This document shows positions 25,620-34,843 of a DNA stretch of 64,000 bases, piece after piece. The translations under genes were made by a program, and so were the position numbers. The number at the start of each line of letters is the position of its first letter. Within the stretch, counting starts at the first letter, position 1. The stretch is from Limnobacter litoralis. Lineage in GTDB: Bacteria; Pseudomonadota; Gammaproteobacteria; Burkholderiales; Burkholderiaceae_B. The notes beneath the pieces are model-generated. The model saw only the letters and a list, made by a program, of their open reading frames with translations. It was not told the origin of the DNA and searched no databases. The stretch is from assembly GCF_030160455.1 (NCBI RefSeq), contig NZ_BSOJ01000001.1, positions 43,662 to 107,661 on the forward strand, in the 5' to 3' direction.

Positions 25620-28001
25620 TCAAAGTGTCTCGGGGACTATCTTATGCGCAATTGGATGATTGATCTGTTGCGAAAGAATAAATTTAGCGGCGTCTTCTGC
25701 AGGCATGGGCCGGGCAAGGCCAAATCCTTGAAGTTGCAAAATTCCTTCGTCAATCAGAAAATCGCGCTGTGCGTCGGTTTCTACGCCTTCTGCCACCACA
25801 CCCAGCCCCATGGCATTGGCCATGGCCAGTACGGTTCTCGAGATGATGACGTTGTCTTGGTTGTCTGGCAGGTCGGCCACAAAAGAGCGGTCGAGTTTGA
25901 TGGTTTGCACCGGCATTTTTTGAAGCAAAGACAGCGATGAATAGCCGGTTCCAAAGTCGTCAATGGACAATTCAACGCCGAGTGTGTGAAGTCTGTTCAG
26001 GTCTTCATGAATGGATTCTTCATGCTGCATCAGCACCGTCTCTGTCAGTTCCAGTTCCAGCAGGTGAGCGGCAATTCGGGTCTCTTTCAGGATAGACCGA
26101 ATGGTGTCCGAAAGCCGGCCACTCATCAATTGAATGCCTGACACGTTGACCGACACGGCTATGGGCTCTTCAAGCTGGGCATTCAGCGCAGCAAGCCATT
26201 CACAGGCTTTTCGCAGTACCTGTTCACCCAGTGGCACAATCAGACCGGTTTCTTCGGCCAGGGGAATGAACTGCACCGGTGGCACCAGGTTGCCGTCGCG
26301 CCCGCGCATTCGCGCCAGTGCTTCGACAGCCATGACTCGGCCCTTGGCGTTGAATCGCGGTTGGTAGTGCAATTCGATGCGGTCCTCATTCAAGGCGTCG
26401 TGCAGGTCATTTTCCAGTTTGACCTTGATTTGCAGGTGGTCGCTCATGTCCTGCCGGAAGGTTCGGACCGTGTTCTTGCCGGATTGCTTGGCCTGGTACA
26501 TTGCAATGTCTGCGTGCTTGAGCAGGCTTTCAACGTCTTTGCTGTCGTCCGGAAAGAGCGACACACCCACTGAGGCGCCCACATAAACGCGGTTCTCACC
26601 GAGGATGAAAGGCTGTTGACTGATGGCATCCACCACTTTCTTGCCCACATTGAAGGCGATGTCGCGATCGGCGATGAAGGGCAGGGTGATGACGAATTCG
26701 TCGCCAGACAGACGGGCCACGATGTCGGATTTGCGAACGACTGACGTGAGTCGGTTGGCCACGGCGACCAGCAGGTCATCGCCGCAGTCGTGACCCAGTG
26801 TGTCGTTGACGGTTTTGAATCCGTCGAGGTCGATGAACAGCAGCCCCATCCGGAAGTCCAGAACCTGATCTTCGGCCATCAGTTCAGCCAGTGTTTGCGA
26901 CAGGGCCAATCGGTTGGGAAGACCGGTGAGCGAGTCGTGCGTGGCTTGGTGGTGCATCTTGCTTTCGTTTTGCTTGATGCTGTTGATGTCGGTGAAGAAG
27001 ACGGACACCAGATCCTGACTGGGATAGGTTTTGACCTGATACCAGGTTTCGTCTTGCGGGTCTTGCCACTGGAACGAGGCGTGTTCGCCGTTGCCTTTGG
27101 ACTCGTTGAGGTGTTTGAACAACGGTGTTTTTTTGAGGTGCGGCGCCCGGTCCCACAATTGGCGGCCCAGCAGCAAAGTGCTGTTTTTGCCCAGCAGCTC
27201 AGCACCTTTTTCGTTGATGTAGCTGATGTAGCCATTGAAATCGATGGCAAAGAAGGCGTCGTCCATCGATTCCAGGATGCTGTTGATCCGTTCTTCGCTT
27301 TTGATGAGGGCTTCTTCGATGTGCAGTTTGCTGGCTTTGCCGATCAGCAGCAGTTCGTTGCCATTGCTGGCCACGGTCCAGTCAAAGTAGACAATCCGGT
27401 TTTGTGTGTTGCGAAGCCTGAACGAACCCTCGACGGTGTCGGTGTGAAAGCGGATCTGGTTGAGCAGTCGTTTGAACTGACCGATGTCGGTGCGAAACAC
27501 GATGTTGATGGCGTCTACACCGGCGAGGTCTTCCTGCTCTTGTCCAAGAAAGCGTGCCAATGAGCGGCTGACCTTGATGATTCGACCGTTGGTGTCCACT
27601 TGTAACAGCACACTGCGCGGCAGTGGGTCTTCGGGGTTGTCCGGGTCGGGCACTTCCAGCACGGCGGCCTCGGGAGGCGCCTGTATGCCGTATTCATACA
27701 GCACGCCGAAGCCGTTTTGAATCCACATTTTCAGCTGATGCCACTGGCCGTTGATGCACAGGTCCACCAGCCAGCCCTGATGATGACGCAGGGCGATGGC
27801 CAGTTCGTCGCAGACGTCCTTTCCATAACGGCGAATCAACAACTGTTCGGTGTTGGCAAAACCGATTTCCTGGCGAAATTTCTTGCTGGCGGCCAGCAAT
27901 GAAAGTCGACCGCCCACCAGACCAATCAGTGCATAACGCTGGTTTTTACTTTCAAGCAGTTCGGCAACGATGGGGTCGCTCAGGGTTCGGTTCAGGCTCA
28001 T
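25620..28001 (-). CDS. PAS-PAS-GGDEF-EAL c-di-GMP signalling protein
   Basis: 793-residue cytoplasmic protein. Two PAS-like domains (about 120-225 and 235-345) precede a GGDEF domain (about 350-505) and an EAL domain (about 530-780). The active site reads SGDEF (432-436), one change from GGDEF that is common in active cyclases. The inhibitory I-site RxxD (Arg423-Asp426) is present at the right distance. The EAL domain keeps E-A-L at 560-562, an ELTET segment and DDFGTGYSSLSLLQKMPVQTIKLD, so it looks phosphodiesterase-competent. It overlaps the upstream membrane sensor gene by 4 bp, which suggests a two-gene signalling unit. Confidence 0.92.
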   Translation of the reverse strand: MSLNRTLSDPIVAELLESKNQRYALIGLVGGRLSLLAASKKFRQEIGFANTEQLLIRRYGKDVCDELAIALRHHQGWLVDLCINGQWHQLKMWIQNGFGVLYEYGIQAPPEAAVLEVPDPDNPEDPLPRSVLLQVDTNGRIIKVSRSLARFLGQEQEDLAGVDAINIVFRTDIGQFKRLLNQIRFHTDTVEGSFRLRNTQNRIVYFDWTVASNGNELLLIGKASKLHIEEALIKSEERINSILESMDDAFFAIDFNGYISYINEKGAELLGKNSTLLLGRQLWDRAPHLKKTPLFKHLNESKGNGEHASFQWQDPQDETWYQVKTYPSQDLVSVFFTDINSIKQNESKMHHQATHDSLTGLPNRLALSQTLAELMAEDQVLDFRMGLLFIDLDGFKTVNDTLGHDCGDDLLVAVANRLTSVVRKSDIVARLSGDEFVITLPFIADRDIAFNVGKKVVDAISQQPFILGENRVYVGASVGVSLFPDDSKDVESLLKHADIAMYQAKQSGKNTVRTFRQDMSDHLQIKVKLENDLHDALNEDRIELHYQPRFNAKGRVMAVEALARMRGRDGNLVPPVQFIPLAEETGLIVPLGEQVLRKACEWLAALNAQLEEPIAVSVNVSGIQLMSGRLSDTIRSILKETRIAAHLLELELTETVLMQHEESIHEDLNRLHTLGVELSIDDFGTGYSSLSLLQKMPVQTIKLDRSFVADLPDNQDNVIISRTVLAMANAMGLGVVAEGVETDAQRDFLIDEGILQLQGFGLARPMPAEDAAKFILSQQINHPIAHKIVPETL

Positions 28002-29326
28002 ACTTCAAACCGCTCCAACCGTCGATCCAGCTCTTTGATGACATCGCGGGATCGGGTAACCGTGTTGATTCCATTGCTCATGACCGAGAACACCTGGTCT
28101 GTGCGGGCTTGCATACGCTCCAGGATGCCCAGTACTTCCCAGCCTTTGCGCTGGTTGGCGTGGCCGCTTTCTACCCACTGGTGGGTGGCACGGTCGACAG
28201 ACACCGACTGGTTTTCAATGGCGCTAAGGCCGGTCTTGAATGAATCCATGCGTGTCATGAACTGCTGTGTGCGCTCGGCCAGGTGGCCCAAGGCTGAGTT
28301 CAGACTTTGCAGGGTGCGGGTTTGCACTTCACCTTCGTGCTCATCGTGGGCGAGGTCTTCAACAAGGCGGTTGCAGTCGAAGGCCTGTTTGTTGATTTTG
28401 TTGAGTTGCTCAACGGACTGATTCAGCTCATTGATCAGGTCAAAGCAGTCGTCGGTCATTTTTTTGGACAATTCGGCCGTGTTTTGGCCCAGTCGGGTCT
28501 GCTTGCCCAAATGGCTCACAAATTCGCGCAGGGTGTTGGCTGCTGCATTGTTTTCATCTTGCTGACGCACGTGATCGTGACCGAGAGGTTCGGTCAGTTG
28601 GGCCATTTCCTGAATGTCGGATTTCAACATTTGAAAACCAGCCACAACGAAGGTCATGTTTTCGGCGTATTCGTTGAAGGTTTTGGCCAGGTCTGAAATT
28701 TCGCCTTTGCTGTTGGCTGCGATGGGTGTCGCAAAGTTGACCTTGCCTTTGTTGTGCAGGCGGCTGAGAATCAGCACGCTTTCATCGGCCAACGCAGCAT
28801 GCACCGCCAGGCGACGCGCCAGTGGAATCATCAGGGCTGTGGCCAGCCCCAGCATGATTGCACTGGACAAGACGGGCGAGAGCAGGGTGTGTTCTGTCAG
28901 TGCGATGAAAACGAACTGGAAAAGCAGGGTGCTTGCACCCATGAGGACGATGGGCAGAGGGTTTCGGTACATCAGCAATACGCCCAGCAACACCAGCGGT
29001 GTTTCCAGTGAGAAGGGGGCGTAGTGACTGGTTTGCATGTTCAGCACGCTTGCGCCGGCAAACACCAGGGCTTGAATCACCATGCTTGAGTTGGTGCCGC
29101 CACGCAGTGCTGTCCAGCCCAGCGAGACGGCAGCGAGCGCCACCGCGATGCCCAAAATGGCCAAATAATGCGGGTTTGGAAAGGCCAGTGCCAGGCCTGC
29201 TGCGAGCGTCAGACCCGCCACTGCGGCGCACAGCTTGTCTGCATTGCGGCGGATGGCCTGCAGGGATGTTCTTTCTAGGGCACGGTTGGCATGCATGCGG
29301 CGTTCTCTTTGGGTGTATTTGTTCAC
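27998..29326 (-). CDS. Membrane sensor with cytoplasmic coiled coil, chemoreceptor-like
   Basis: 442-residue protein. About six transmembrane helices (35-175) lead into a HAMP-like segment (ARRLAVHAALADESVLILSRL) and a long helical region similar to methyl-accepting proteins, though I see no canonical MCP hairpin-tip sequence. The frame starts at a GTG at 29326; an ATG at 29296 (MHANRALERT) with AGAGAAC upstream is an equally good start. It overlaps the GGDEF-EAL gene by 4 bp, so it probably delivers a membrane signal to that protein. Confidence 0.75.
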   Translation of the reverse strand: MNKYTQRERRMHANRALERTSLQAIRRNADKLCAAVAGLTLAAGLALAFPNPHYLAILGIAVALAAVSLGWTALRGGTNSSMVIQALVFAGASVLNMQTSHYAPFSLETPLVLLGVLLMYRNPLPIVLMGASTLLFQFVFIALTEHTLLSPVLSSAIMLGLATALMIPLARRLAVHAALADESVLILSRLHNKGKVNFATPIAANSKGEISDLAKTFNEYAENMTFVVAGFQMLKSDIQEMAQLTEPLGHDHVRQQDENNAAANTLREFVSHLGKQTRLGQNTAELSKKMTDDCFDLINELNQSVEQLNKINKQAFDCNRLVEDLAHDEHEGEVQTRTLQSLNSALGHLAERTQQFMTRMDSFKTGLSAIENQSVSVDRATHQWVESGHANQRKGWEVLGILERMQARTDQVFSVMSNGINTVTRSRDVIKELDRRLERFEV

Positions 29327-29390
29327 TACAACCCACAGATTACTCGCCCGGATGGGCCGCTAATCGCCCGAAAAGAAACGTTTTTTAACG

Positions 29391-30347
29391 TTAGAACCGC
29401 TCTTCTGGCTGGAGAAGACGCCATTCACCCACGGGTAGATCCCCCAGCATGATTCGGCCAATGCGAACCCGTTTCAACCCGATAACCCGTAGACCCACCA
29501 TTTCGCACATTCTGCGGATCTGGCGCTTTTTGCCCTCAGTCAGCACGAAGCGCAGCTGATCTTCGTTTTGCCAGCTGACTTTGGCCGGTTTCAAGGCCTC
29601 GCCGTCCATGCTCAGGCCGTGGCGAAGCAGTTCAAGCCCGCGATCGCCCAGTTCACCTTCGACACGAACCAGATATTCCTTTTCGACGGTGGAGTGGGTG
29701 TCGATCAGTTGTTTGGCAATTCGACCGTCTTGAGTCAGCACCAGCAGGCCGGTTGAATCGATGTCAAGCCGCCCGGCGGGCGCGAGCCCCTTGAGCATGG
29801 CGGGTTGAAAGGGAGTGCTGGTTCGGCGGTCGAACTGGTTTTCAAGTGACAGGCATTCCATGGCGGCTTTGTAGCGCCCCTCGGGTTGACCTGACACCAC
29901 GCCAATCGGCTTGTGATACAGAATGGTGACCTGTTTGCCAAGCGTGTTTTTGGCTTTGGCATCCAGCTCGATTTTTGCCGTGGGCAATACTTTGGTGCCC
30001 AGTTCAGACACCACCTTGCCATCCACGCGCACCCAGCCCTTTTCGATCAGAAAATCCGCTTCACGGCGTGAACACAGACCGATGGCCGCCATGATTTTGC
30101 TGAGCCGTTGTGGCTCCGTGGGGTCCATCATGTCGATGGTGCTGGTGCCACTGACGCGGCTGCGGCGGGGCCTTACGCCTGTGGGGGCGGCGGGTCGGTC
30201 TGTGATGCGTTTCAGGGCGGGTTTGCCGACCGGTTTGGTGCCTGCTTTGGCGCGTGTGGAGGCGGGCTTCGCAGCCGGGGCTGGACTTCTGGCGGTGCGG
30301 TTGCTGGGTCTAGGGCCTGGGCCGCGGCCGCCTGCGGGTTTGTTCAT
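29391..30347 (-). CDS. rluF: 23S rRNA pseudouridine synthase, RluF-like
   Basis: 318-residue RsuA-family pseudouridine synthase. A basic, Pro/Ala-rich N-terminal tail of about 75 residues precedes an S4 RNA-binding domain (RLSKIMAAIGLCSRREADFLIEKGWVRVDG) and the catalytic domain with GRLDIDSTGLLVLTQDG, where Asp of GRLD is the nucleophile. The C terminus has EGKKRQIRRMCEMVGLRV and GEWRLL, as in RluF. RluB or RluE are less likely alternatives. The ATG at 30347 (MNKPAGGRG) is chosen; the frame is open to 30506 but that part is non-conserved. Divergent from the urea sensor kinase. Confidence 0.87.
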   Translation of the reverse strand: MNKPAGGRGPGPRPSNRTARSPAPAAKPASTRAKAGTKPVGKPALKRITDRPAAPTGVRPRRSRVSGTSTIDMMDPTEPQRLSKIMAAIGLCSRREADFLIEKGWVRVDGKVVSELGTKVLPTAKIELDAKAKNTLGKQVTILYHKPIGVVSGQPEGRYKAAMECLSLENQFDRRTSTPFQPAMLKGLAPAGRLDIDSTGLLVLTQDGRIAKQLIDTHSTVEKEYLVRVEGELGDRGLELLRHGLSMDGEALKPAKVSWQNEDQLRFVLTEGKKRQIRRMCEMVGLRVIGLKRVRIGRIMLGDLPVGEWRLLQPEERF

Positions 30348-30480
30348 GGGGGTGTTCTTTGAAAGAGGGGTACAAGTGCAAGTGCTTTGCCGCATTGTAT
30401 GTGATTCAAGCGTTTGGCACAAAGTCTGCTTGCACAAAGGCACTTGTCTTAGTGCACCGTGTTGGTGCGTTGCGAATGTC

Positions 30481-33400
30481 ATGACAGCTTCCCAGAAGAT
30501 CTTCAAGGTACGTCGGCATTACAACCGTTGGGTTGCCGATCAGACCATGGAAGACTACGCCTTGCGATTTACCGCGCGCAAGGGGCGACACATGTCCATC
30601 GAGATGGTGGGTAAAACGGCCTTGGGTGCCACTGCATTTCTGGCTCTCGAGGGAATTGCTGCTGCGGTCACCATGAACGATGGCTTTGTCAACACAATTG
30701 TGGCCATGTTGACGGTGTGTCTGGTGTTCTTTGTGACCGGCTTTCCGATTGCCTACTACTCGGCCCGTTATGGGCTGGACATTGATTTGCTGACCCGTGG
30801 TGCCGGTTTTGGTTATTTGGGGTCGACCATTACCTCGCTGATTTATGCGTCGTTTACCTTTATTTTTTTTGCCATTGAGGCCGCCATTCTGGCCTCGGCG
30901 TTGAAGGCTCTGTTTGGAATTCCCCTGCCTGTGGCGTACTTCCTGTGTGCTGTGGCGGTCATACCGATTGTGACTCACGGCATTGGGGCAATCAGCAAGT
31001 TTCAGTCTGGCACGCAGGGGCTGTGGGTGCTGCTGCAGTGTGCGGCGCTCTTCGTGGTGGGGTGGCATGAGTGGGCCAGAGTTCCAGACTGGATGGCGTA
31101 CGCCCCTGAGCCGCAGGCGGCGCATTTTAATGTGTTGTTGTTTGGCTCAGCGGCCTCCGTCCTGTTTGCCATGGTGGCGCAAATTGGCGAGCAAGTGGAT
31201 TATTTGCGCTTTCTGCCAGAACGAACCCGTGAAAATCACCGCAAGTGGTGGTTTTGGCTGGTATTAACCGGGCCGGGGTGGGTTTTCGTGGGTCTCATTA
31301 AAATGGGGCTCGGGTCGTTTCTGGCCTATCTGGCCCTCACTGAGGGTGCCTCTGCAGCGGTTGCGGGTGACCCCACTTACATGTACCAGCGCGTGTTCGC
31401 CTACCTCACCCACTCGCCTGCGCTGTCGCTGGTTTTGGCGGGGCTGATGGTGATTGTGTCGCAAATGAAAATCAACGTCACCAATGCCTACGCCGGTTCG
31501 ATTGCATGGTCCAATTTCTTTTCGCGTGTAACCCACAGTCACCCGGGGCGAGTCGTTTGGCTGGTGTTCAATGTGACCATCTCGCTGATCTTGATGGAAC
31601 TGGGCATCTATCGCGCTCTGGAGGCCATTTTGGGCATATTTGCCATTGTGGCAGTCAGTTGGTTGGGCTCTTTGTCGGCTGATTTATTGATCAACAAACC
31701 CCTGGGGCTGAGCCCGTCTTTTGTCGAGTTCAAACGGGCTCATTTGTACGACATCAACCCCGTGGGTGTGGGTTCGATGTTGTTGGCTACGGCCGCTGGC
31801 TTGTTGTGCTATTTGGGTGTTTTCGGTCCGGTGCTGGCCACTTTGTCTCACTTTGTCAGTCTTGGCGTGTGTTTTGTGAGTGTGCCTGCGATTGCCTGCT
31901 TGACGCGAAGCCGCTTTTATCTGGCCCGTCAGTCCCTGGAGTTGATTCCGATCGTTGAAGAAAGGCGTCAAGCGGGTGACCAATATGTGCGTTACAAGCC
32001 GACGGTCAGCCTGACCTGCGTGATTTGTGACAATGCATTTGAGCGCGAGGACATGGCGTACTGCCCTGCCTATGAAAGTCCGATTTGCTCCCTGTGTTGT
32101 TCGCTTGATGTGAGGTGCCTGGACAACTGCAAGCCCAAGGCGCGCTTGTCGGATCAGGTGATTGCCTTCCTTCATCTTTTTTTGAGTCCCCGGTGGGTCA
32201 AGCGGGTGAATTCACGATTGGGGCGTTTTGCGGCTTTGTGGGCACTGCTTGGACTGTTGAATGCGGCTGTGTTGTCGCTGGTTTTTCGACAGTTGCATCC
32301 GGTCAACCCGAGTGAACACAGTTTGCTGACCCAAGCCATTTACATGGTCTATTTTATTTTGTTGATTGTGTCGGGTGTGGTGGCTTGGCTGTTCATCCTG
32401 GCCCACGAAAGCAGGCTGGTGGCTCAGACTGAATCGAATCGACAAACCCGCAAGCTGGTTCGTGAAATCGAGGCGCATCAGGCCACTGACGCAGCACTGC
32501 AAGAGGCCAAGGAGTTGGCTGAACGTGCGAACGAGGCCAAAAGTCGTTATCTCAGTGGCATTAGTCACGAATTAAGAACACCCTTGCAATCCATCATTGG
32601 TTACGCAGAATTGCTGCAGCAGGGGGTGGCCACGACCTTGCCGGGTGGGCGTCGGGCTGACGCGTTGGCCATTATTCAGAGAAGCGGTCTCTATCTGGCA
32701 GACCTGATTGAGGGTTTGCTGGACATTTCCAAAATTGAGGCAGGGCGACTCGCTCTGAACAGGAATCGGGTCCGTTTGCCTGAGCTGATTGAGCAGATGA
32801 GCGACATGTTTCGGGTGCAGGCGGCTGAAAAGGGCATTGAATTTGAATGCTGGGTGCAAGACCCTTTGCCGTCGGTTGTTACCACGGATGAAAAGCGACT
32901 GCGGCAGATTTTGATCAATCTGCTTTCCAACGCGGTGAAGTACACTCAACTCGGAAAGGTGTGGTTTGTCGTGAAGTACAGAAATCAGGTGGCTGAGTTT
33001 CTGATTGATGACACGGGCCCCGGCATTGATGCTGCAGACATGGATCGTATTTTTCAACCCTTTGAACGGGTTCGCAGCGTTGCAACCGCCAATTTGCCGG
33101 GCACGGGCCTGGGCCTGACGATTGTCCGATTGCTGTGCGACATCATGGGCGCAGACCTGAAGGTGAGCAGCGAGCCTGGCAAAGGAAGCCGCTTTGCCGT
33201 CAGCATGATGTTGCCTTGGGTGAATAATCCGGCCCCACAGGTGGACACTGGCACTGCGGTAATTGGATACGCCGGTGATCGAAAAACGGTACTGCTGGTT
33301 GACGATGACCCCATGCTTCGTGGCTTTTTGAGTGATCTGCTGGTGCCCTTGGGGTTTCAAGTGCTGGAAGCCCCTGATGGCGCTGCCGCGCTCGCGATGC

Positions 33401-33906
33401 TGGAATTCTCGACACCAGATCTATATCTGCTGGATGTGGCCATGCCCGTGATGGATGGTTTGACCTTGGCCAGGGCCCTGCGTGAGCGTGGTGTTGTGGC
33501 ACCCATACTGATGTTGTCTGCCGATGTGCAGGAACAGCACCGGGACCCGGCCGCAAAGCAGGCCTACAACGACTACCTCATCAAGCCGGTCAGTGTGGCC
33601 AAGTTGCTTGAGAAAATGGGCGCGGCCCTGAATCTGAACTGGATCCATCAGGACGACTGCGCGTCTGCCACTCAGCCCGCGTGTCTGGCGCAAAAGCCAG
33701 CCCTGTCCCGAATTGCCCCCTGCGACGCCCTTGATGATTTGAAAAGCAGCTGTGAGATTGGCTATCTGCGCGGGGTCAGGAGTGCCTTGGACAGACTGGC
33801 CGCGGATGAAGCCGTGGATCAGGGTACTTTGAGACATCTGGATGAGTTGTGCCGAAACTTGCAGTTCAAAGTGTTGGCTGAATGCCTGGAAACCTTGACG
33901 ACATGA
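30481..33906 (+). CDS. Hybrid sensor histidine kinase with permease-like (NCS1-type) sensor domain
   Basis: 1141-residue membrane kinase. Residues about 45-480 form a many-helix domain resembling NCS1 cytosine/purine permeases (GAGFGYLGSTITSLIYASF and following). A Cys-rich patch at 511-548 (CVIC, CSLCC, CLDNC) may bind metal. Two more helices span about 580-643. The kinase core has the phospho-acceptor His696 in SHELRTP, the N-box near Asn813 (NLLSNAVKY) and DTGPGI. A receiver domain (about 935-1050) carries Asp985 in LLDVAMPVMDG. The ATG at 30481 is chosen; the frame is open far upstream only because it lies opposite rluF. ATGA-coupled to the response regulator and followed by the urea genes. 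Confidence 0.88.
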   Translation: MTASQKIFKVRRHYNRWVADQTMEDYALRFTARKGRHMSIEMVGKTALGATAFLALEGIAAAVTMNDGFVNTIVAMLTVCLVFFVTGFPIAYYSARYGLDIDLLTRGAGFGYLGSTITSLIYASFTFIFFAIEAAILASALKALFGIPLPVAYFLCAVAVIPIVTHGIGAISKFQSGTQGLWVLLQCAALFVVGWHEWARVPDWMAYAPEPQAAHFNVLLFGSAASVLFAMVAQIGEQVDYLRFLPERTRENHRKWWFWLVLTGPGWVFVGLIKMGLGSFLAYLALTEGASAAVAGDPTYMYQRVFAYLTHSPALSLVLAGLMVIVSQMKINVTNAYAGSIAWSNFFSRVTHSHPGRVVWLVFNVTISLILMELGIYRALEAILGIFAIVAVSWLGSLSADLLINKPLGLSPSFVEFKRAHLYDINPVGVGSMLLATAAGLLCYLGVFGPVLATLSHFVSLGVCFVSVPAIACLTRSRFYLARQSLELIPIVEERRQAGDQYVRYKPTVSLTCVICDNAFEREDMAYCPAYESPICSLCCSLDVRCLDNCKPKARLSDQVIAFLHLFLSPRWVKRVNSRLGRFAALWALLGLLNAAVLSLVFRQLHPVNPSEHSLLTQAIYMVYFILLIVSGVVAWLFILAHESRLVAQTESNRQTRKLVREIEAHQATDAALQEAKELAERANEAKSRYLSGISHELRTPLQSIIGYAELLQQGVATTLPGGRRADALAIIQRSGLYLADLIEGLLDISKIEAGRLALNRNRVRLPELIEQMSDMFRVQAAEKGIEFECWVQDPLPSVVTTDEKRLRQILINLLSNAVKYTQLGKVWFVVKYRNQVAEFLIDDTGPGIDAADMDRIFQPFERVRSVATANLPGTGLGLTIVRLLCDIMGADLKVSSEPGKGSRFAVSMMLPWVNNPAPQVDTGTAVIGYAGDRKTVLLVDDDPMLRGFLSDLLVPLGFQVLEAPDGAAALAMLEFSTPDLYLLDVAMPVMDGLTLARALRERGVVAPILMLSADVQEQHRDPAAKQAYNDYLIKPVSVAKLLEKMGAALNLNWIHQDDCASATQPACLAQKPALSRIAPCDALDDLKSSCEIGYLRGVRSALDRLAADEAVDQGTLRHLDELCRNLQFKVLAECLETLTT

Positions 33907-34823
33907 ACAATACGATTGAGCAGCGACGCGATGTGGTGCTGGTGGTGGATGATTCACCGGACGCCCTGAGTTTGATCAACGACACTCTGGAAGCGGCAGG
34001 CATGGATGTGCTGGTTGCCCTTGAGGGCAGGCAAGCACTGACCATCATGCGTCGAATTCGTCCGGATCTTGTGTTGATGGATGCGGTCATGCCCAATATG
34101 GATGGCTTTGAGACCTGCAAAGCCATCAAGGCGGACAGCAAGTTGGCCGCTGTGCCAGTCATTTTCATGACCGGTCTGAATGAGATCGGCGATGTGGTCA
34201 AGGGGCTTGAGTCTGGTGGTGTGGATTATCTGGTGAAGCCCGTGCGCCCCGGAGAGCTGTTGGCAAGAATGAAGGTGCACTTGAGCAATGCAAGGTTGAC
34301 TCACAGTGCCCAGTCTGCACTGGACCACGCAGGGCAACATCTCTCCATGTTTAACGCGCTGGGGCATTTGCAATGGGCCACGCCCCTGGCTTATGCCCTG
34401 CTGGAAGAGGCTGGCGCCTCCAGTGCGTGGCAAATGCAGACATTGGCCCCCAAGTTGCGCGCTTGGCTTGCGCCGGGGCCCGCCCTCCACAGCGAACTGC
34501 GAATCGATGGGCCTGTCAAGGGGTTGTTGATGCGTTTTCAAGGCTTGTCAGAAAGTGGACAGGCGTTGTTCAGGCTTTGTGAGGGCAATCGCCCCGACGA
34601 AGCAGGCTTGCTAAAACAGCGACTCGGTTTGACCGAACGCGAGTCTGAAGTTTTGAATTGGGTGGCCAACGGAAAAACCAACCGGGAGGTGGCGGAAATT
34701 CTGGGGATGAGCCCCCGCACGGTGAACAAGCACCTGGAGCAGGTATTTTCAAAACTGGGTGTTGAAAATCGGACAGCTGCGGCAGGCATCGCCTTGGCAA
34801 CCCTTGCGAAGGCGATTGCTTGA
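33903..34823 (+). CDS. Response regulator, receiver plus LuxR-type HTH
   Basis: 306-residue regulator. The receiver domain has Asp16-Asp17, the phospho-acceptor Asp60 in LVLMDAVMPNMDG, and YLVKPVRPGEL with the conserved lysine. After a linker of about 110 residues comes a LuxR/NarL HTH (LTERESEVLNWVANGKTNREVAEILGMSPRTVNKHLEQVFSKL). It starts at the ATG overlapping the kinase stop (ATGA), the clearest sign that the two form a system. Its target is probably the urea cluster that starts 1.2 kb downstream. Confidence 0.92.
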   Translation: MNNTIEQRRDVVLVVDDSPDALSLINDTLEAAGMDVLVALEGRQALTIMRRIRPDLVLMDAVMPNMDGFETCKAIKADSKLAAVPVIFMTGLNEIGDVVKGLESGGVDYLVKPVRPGELLARMKVHLSNARLTHSAQSALDHAGQHLSMFNALGHLQWATPLAYALLEEAGASSAWQMQTLAPKLRAWLAPGPALHSELRIDGPVKGLLMRFQGLSESGQALFRLCEGNRPDEAGLLKQRLGLTERESEVLNWVANGKTNREVAEILGMSPRTVNKHLEQVFSKLGVENRTAAAGIALATLAKAIA

Positions 34824-34843
34824 GGGGTGGATTTCCGGGAATG

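Noticed and set aside
29923..30480. In-frame extension of the hybrid kinase to 1327 residues
   Set aside because: It lies opposite the rluF gene and encodes Arg/Gly/Ala-rich sequence that mirrors rluF codons; the permease-like domain begins only after 30481.
30348..30506. 53-residue N-terminal extension of the pseudouridine synthase
   Set aside because: Non-conserved, and it would overlap the start of the divergent kinase gene.
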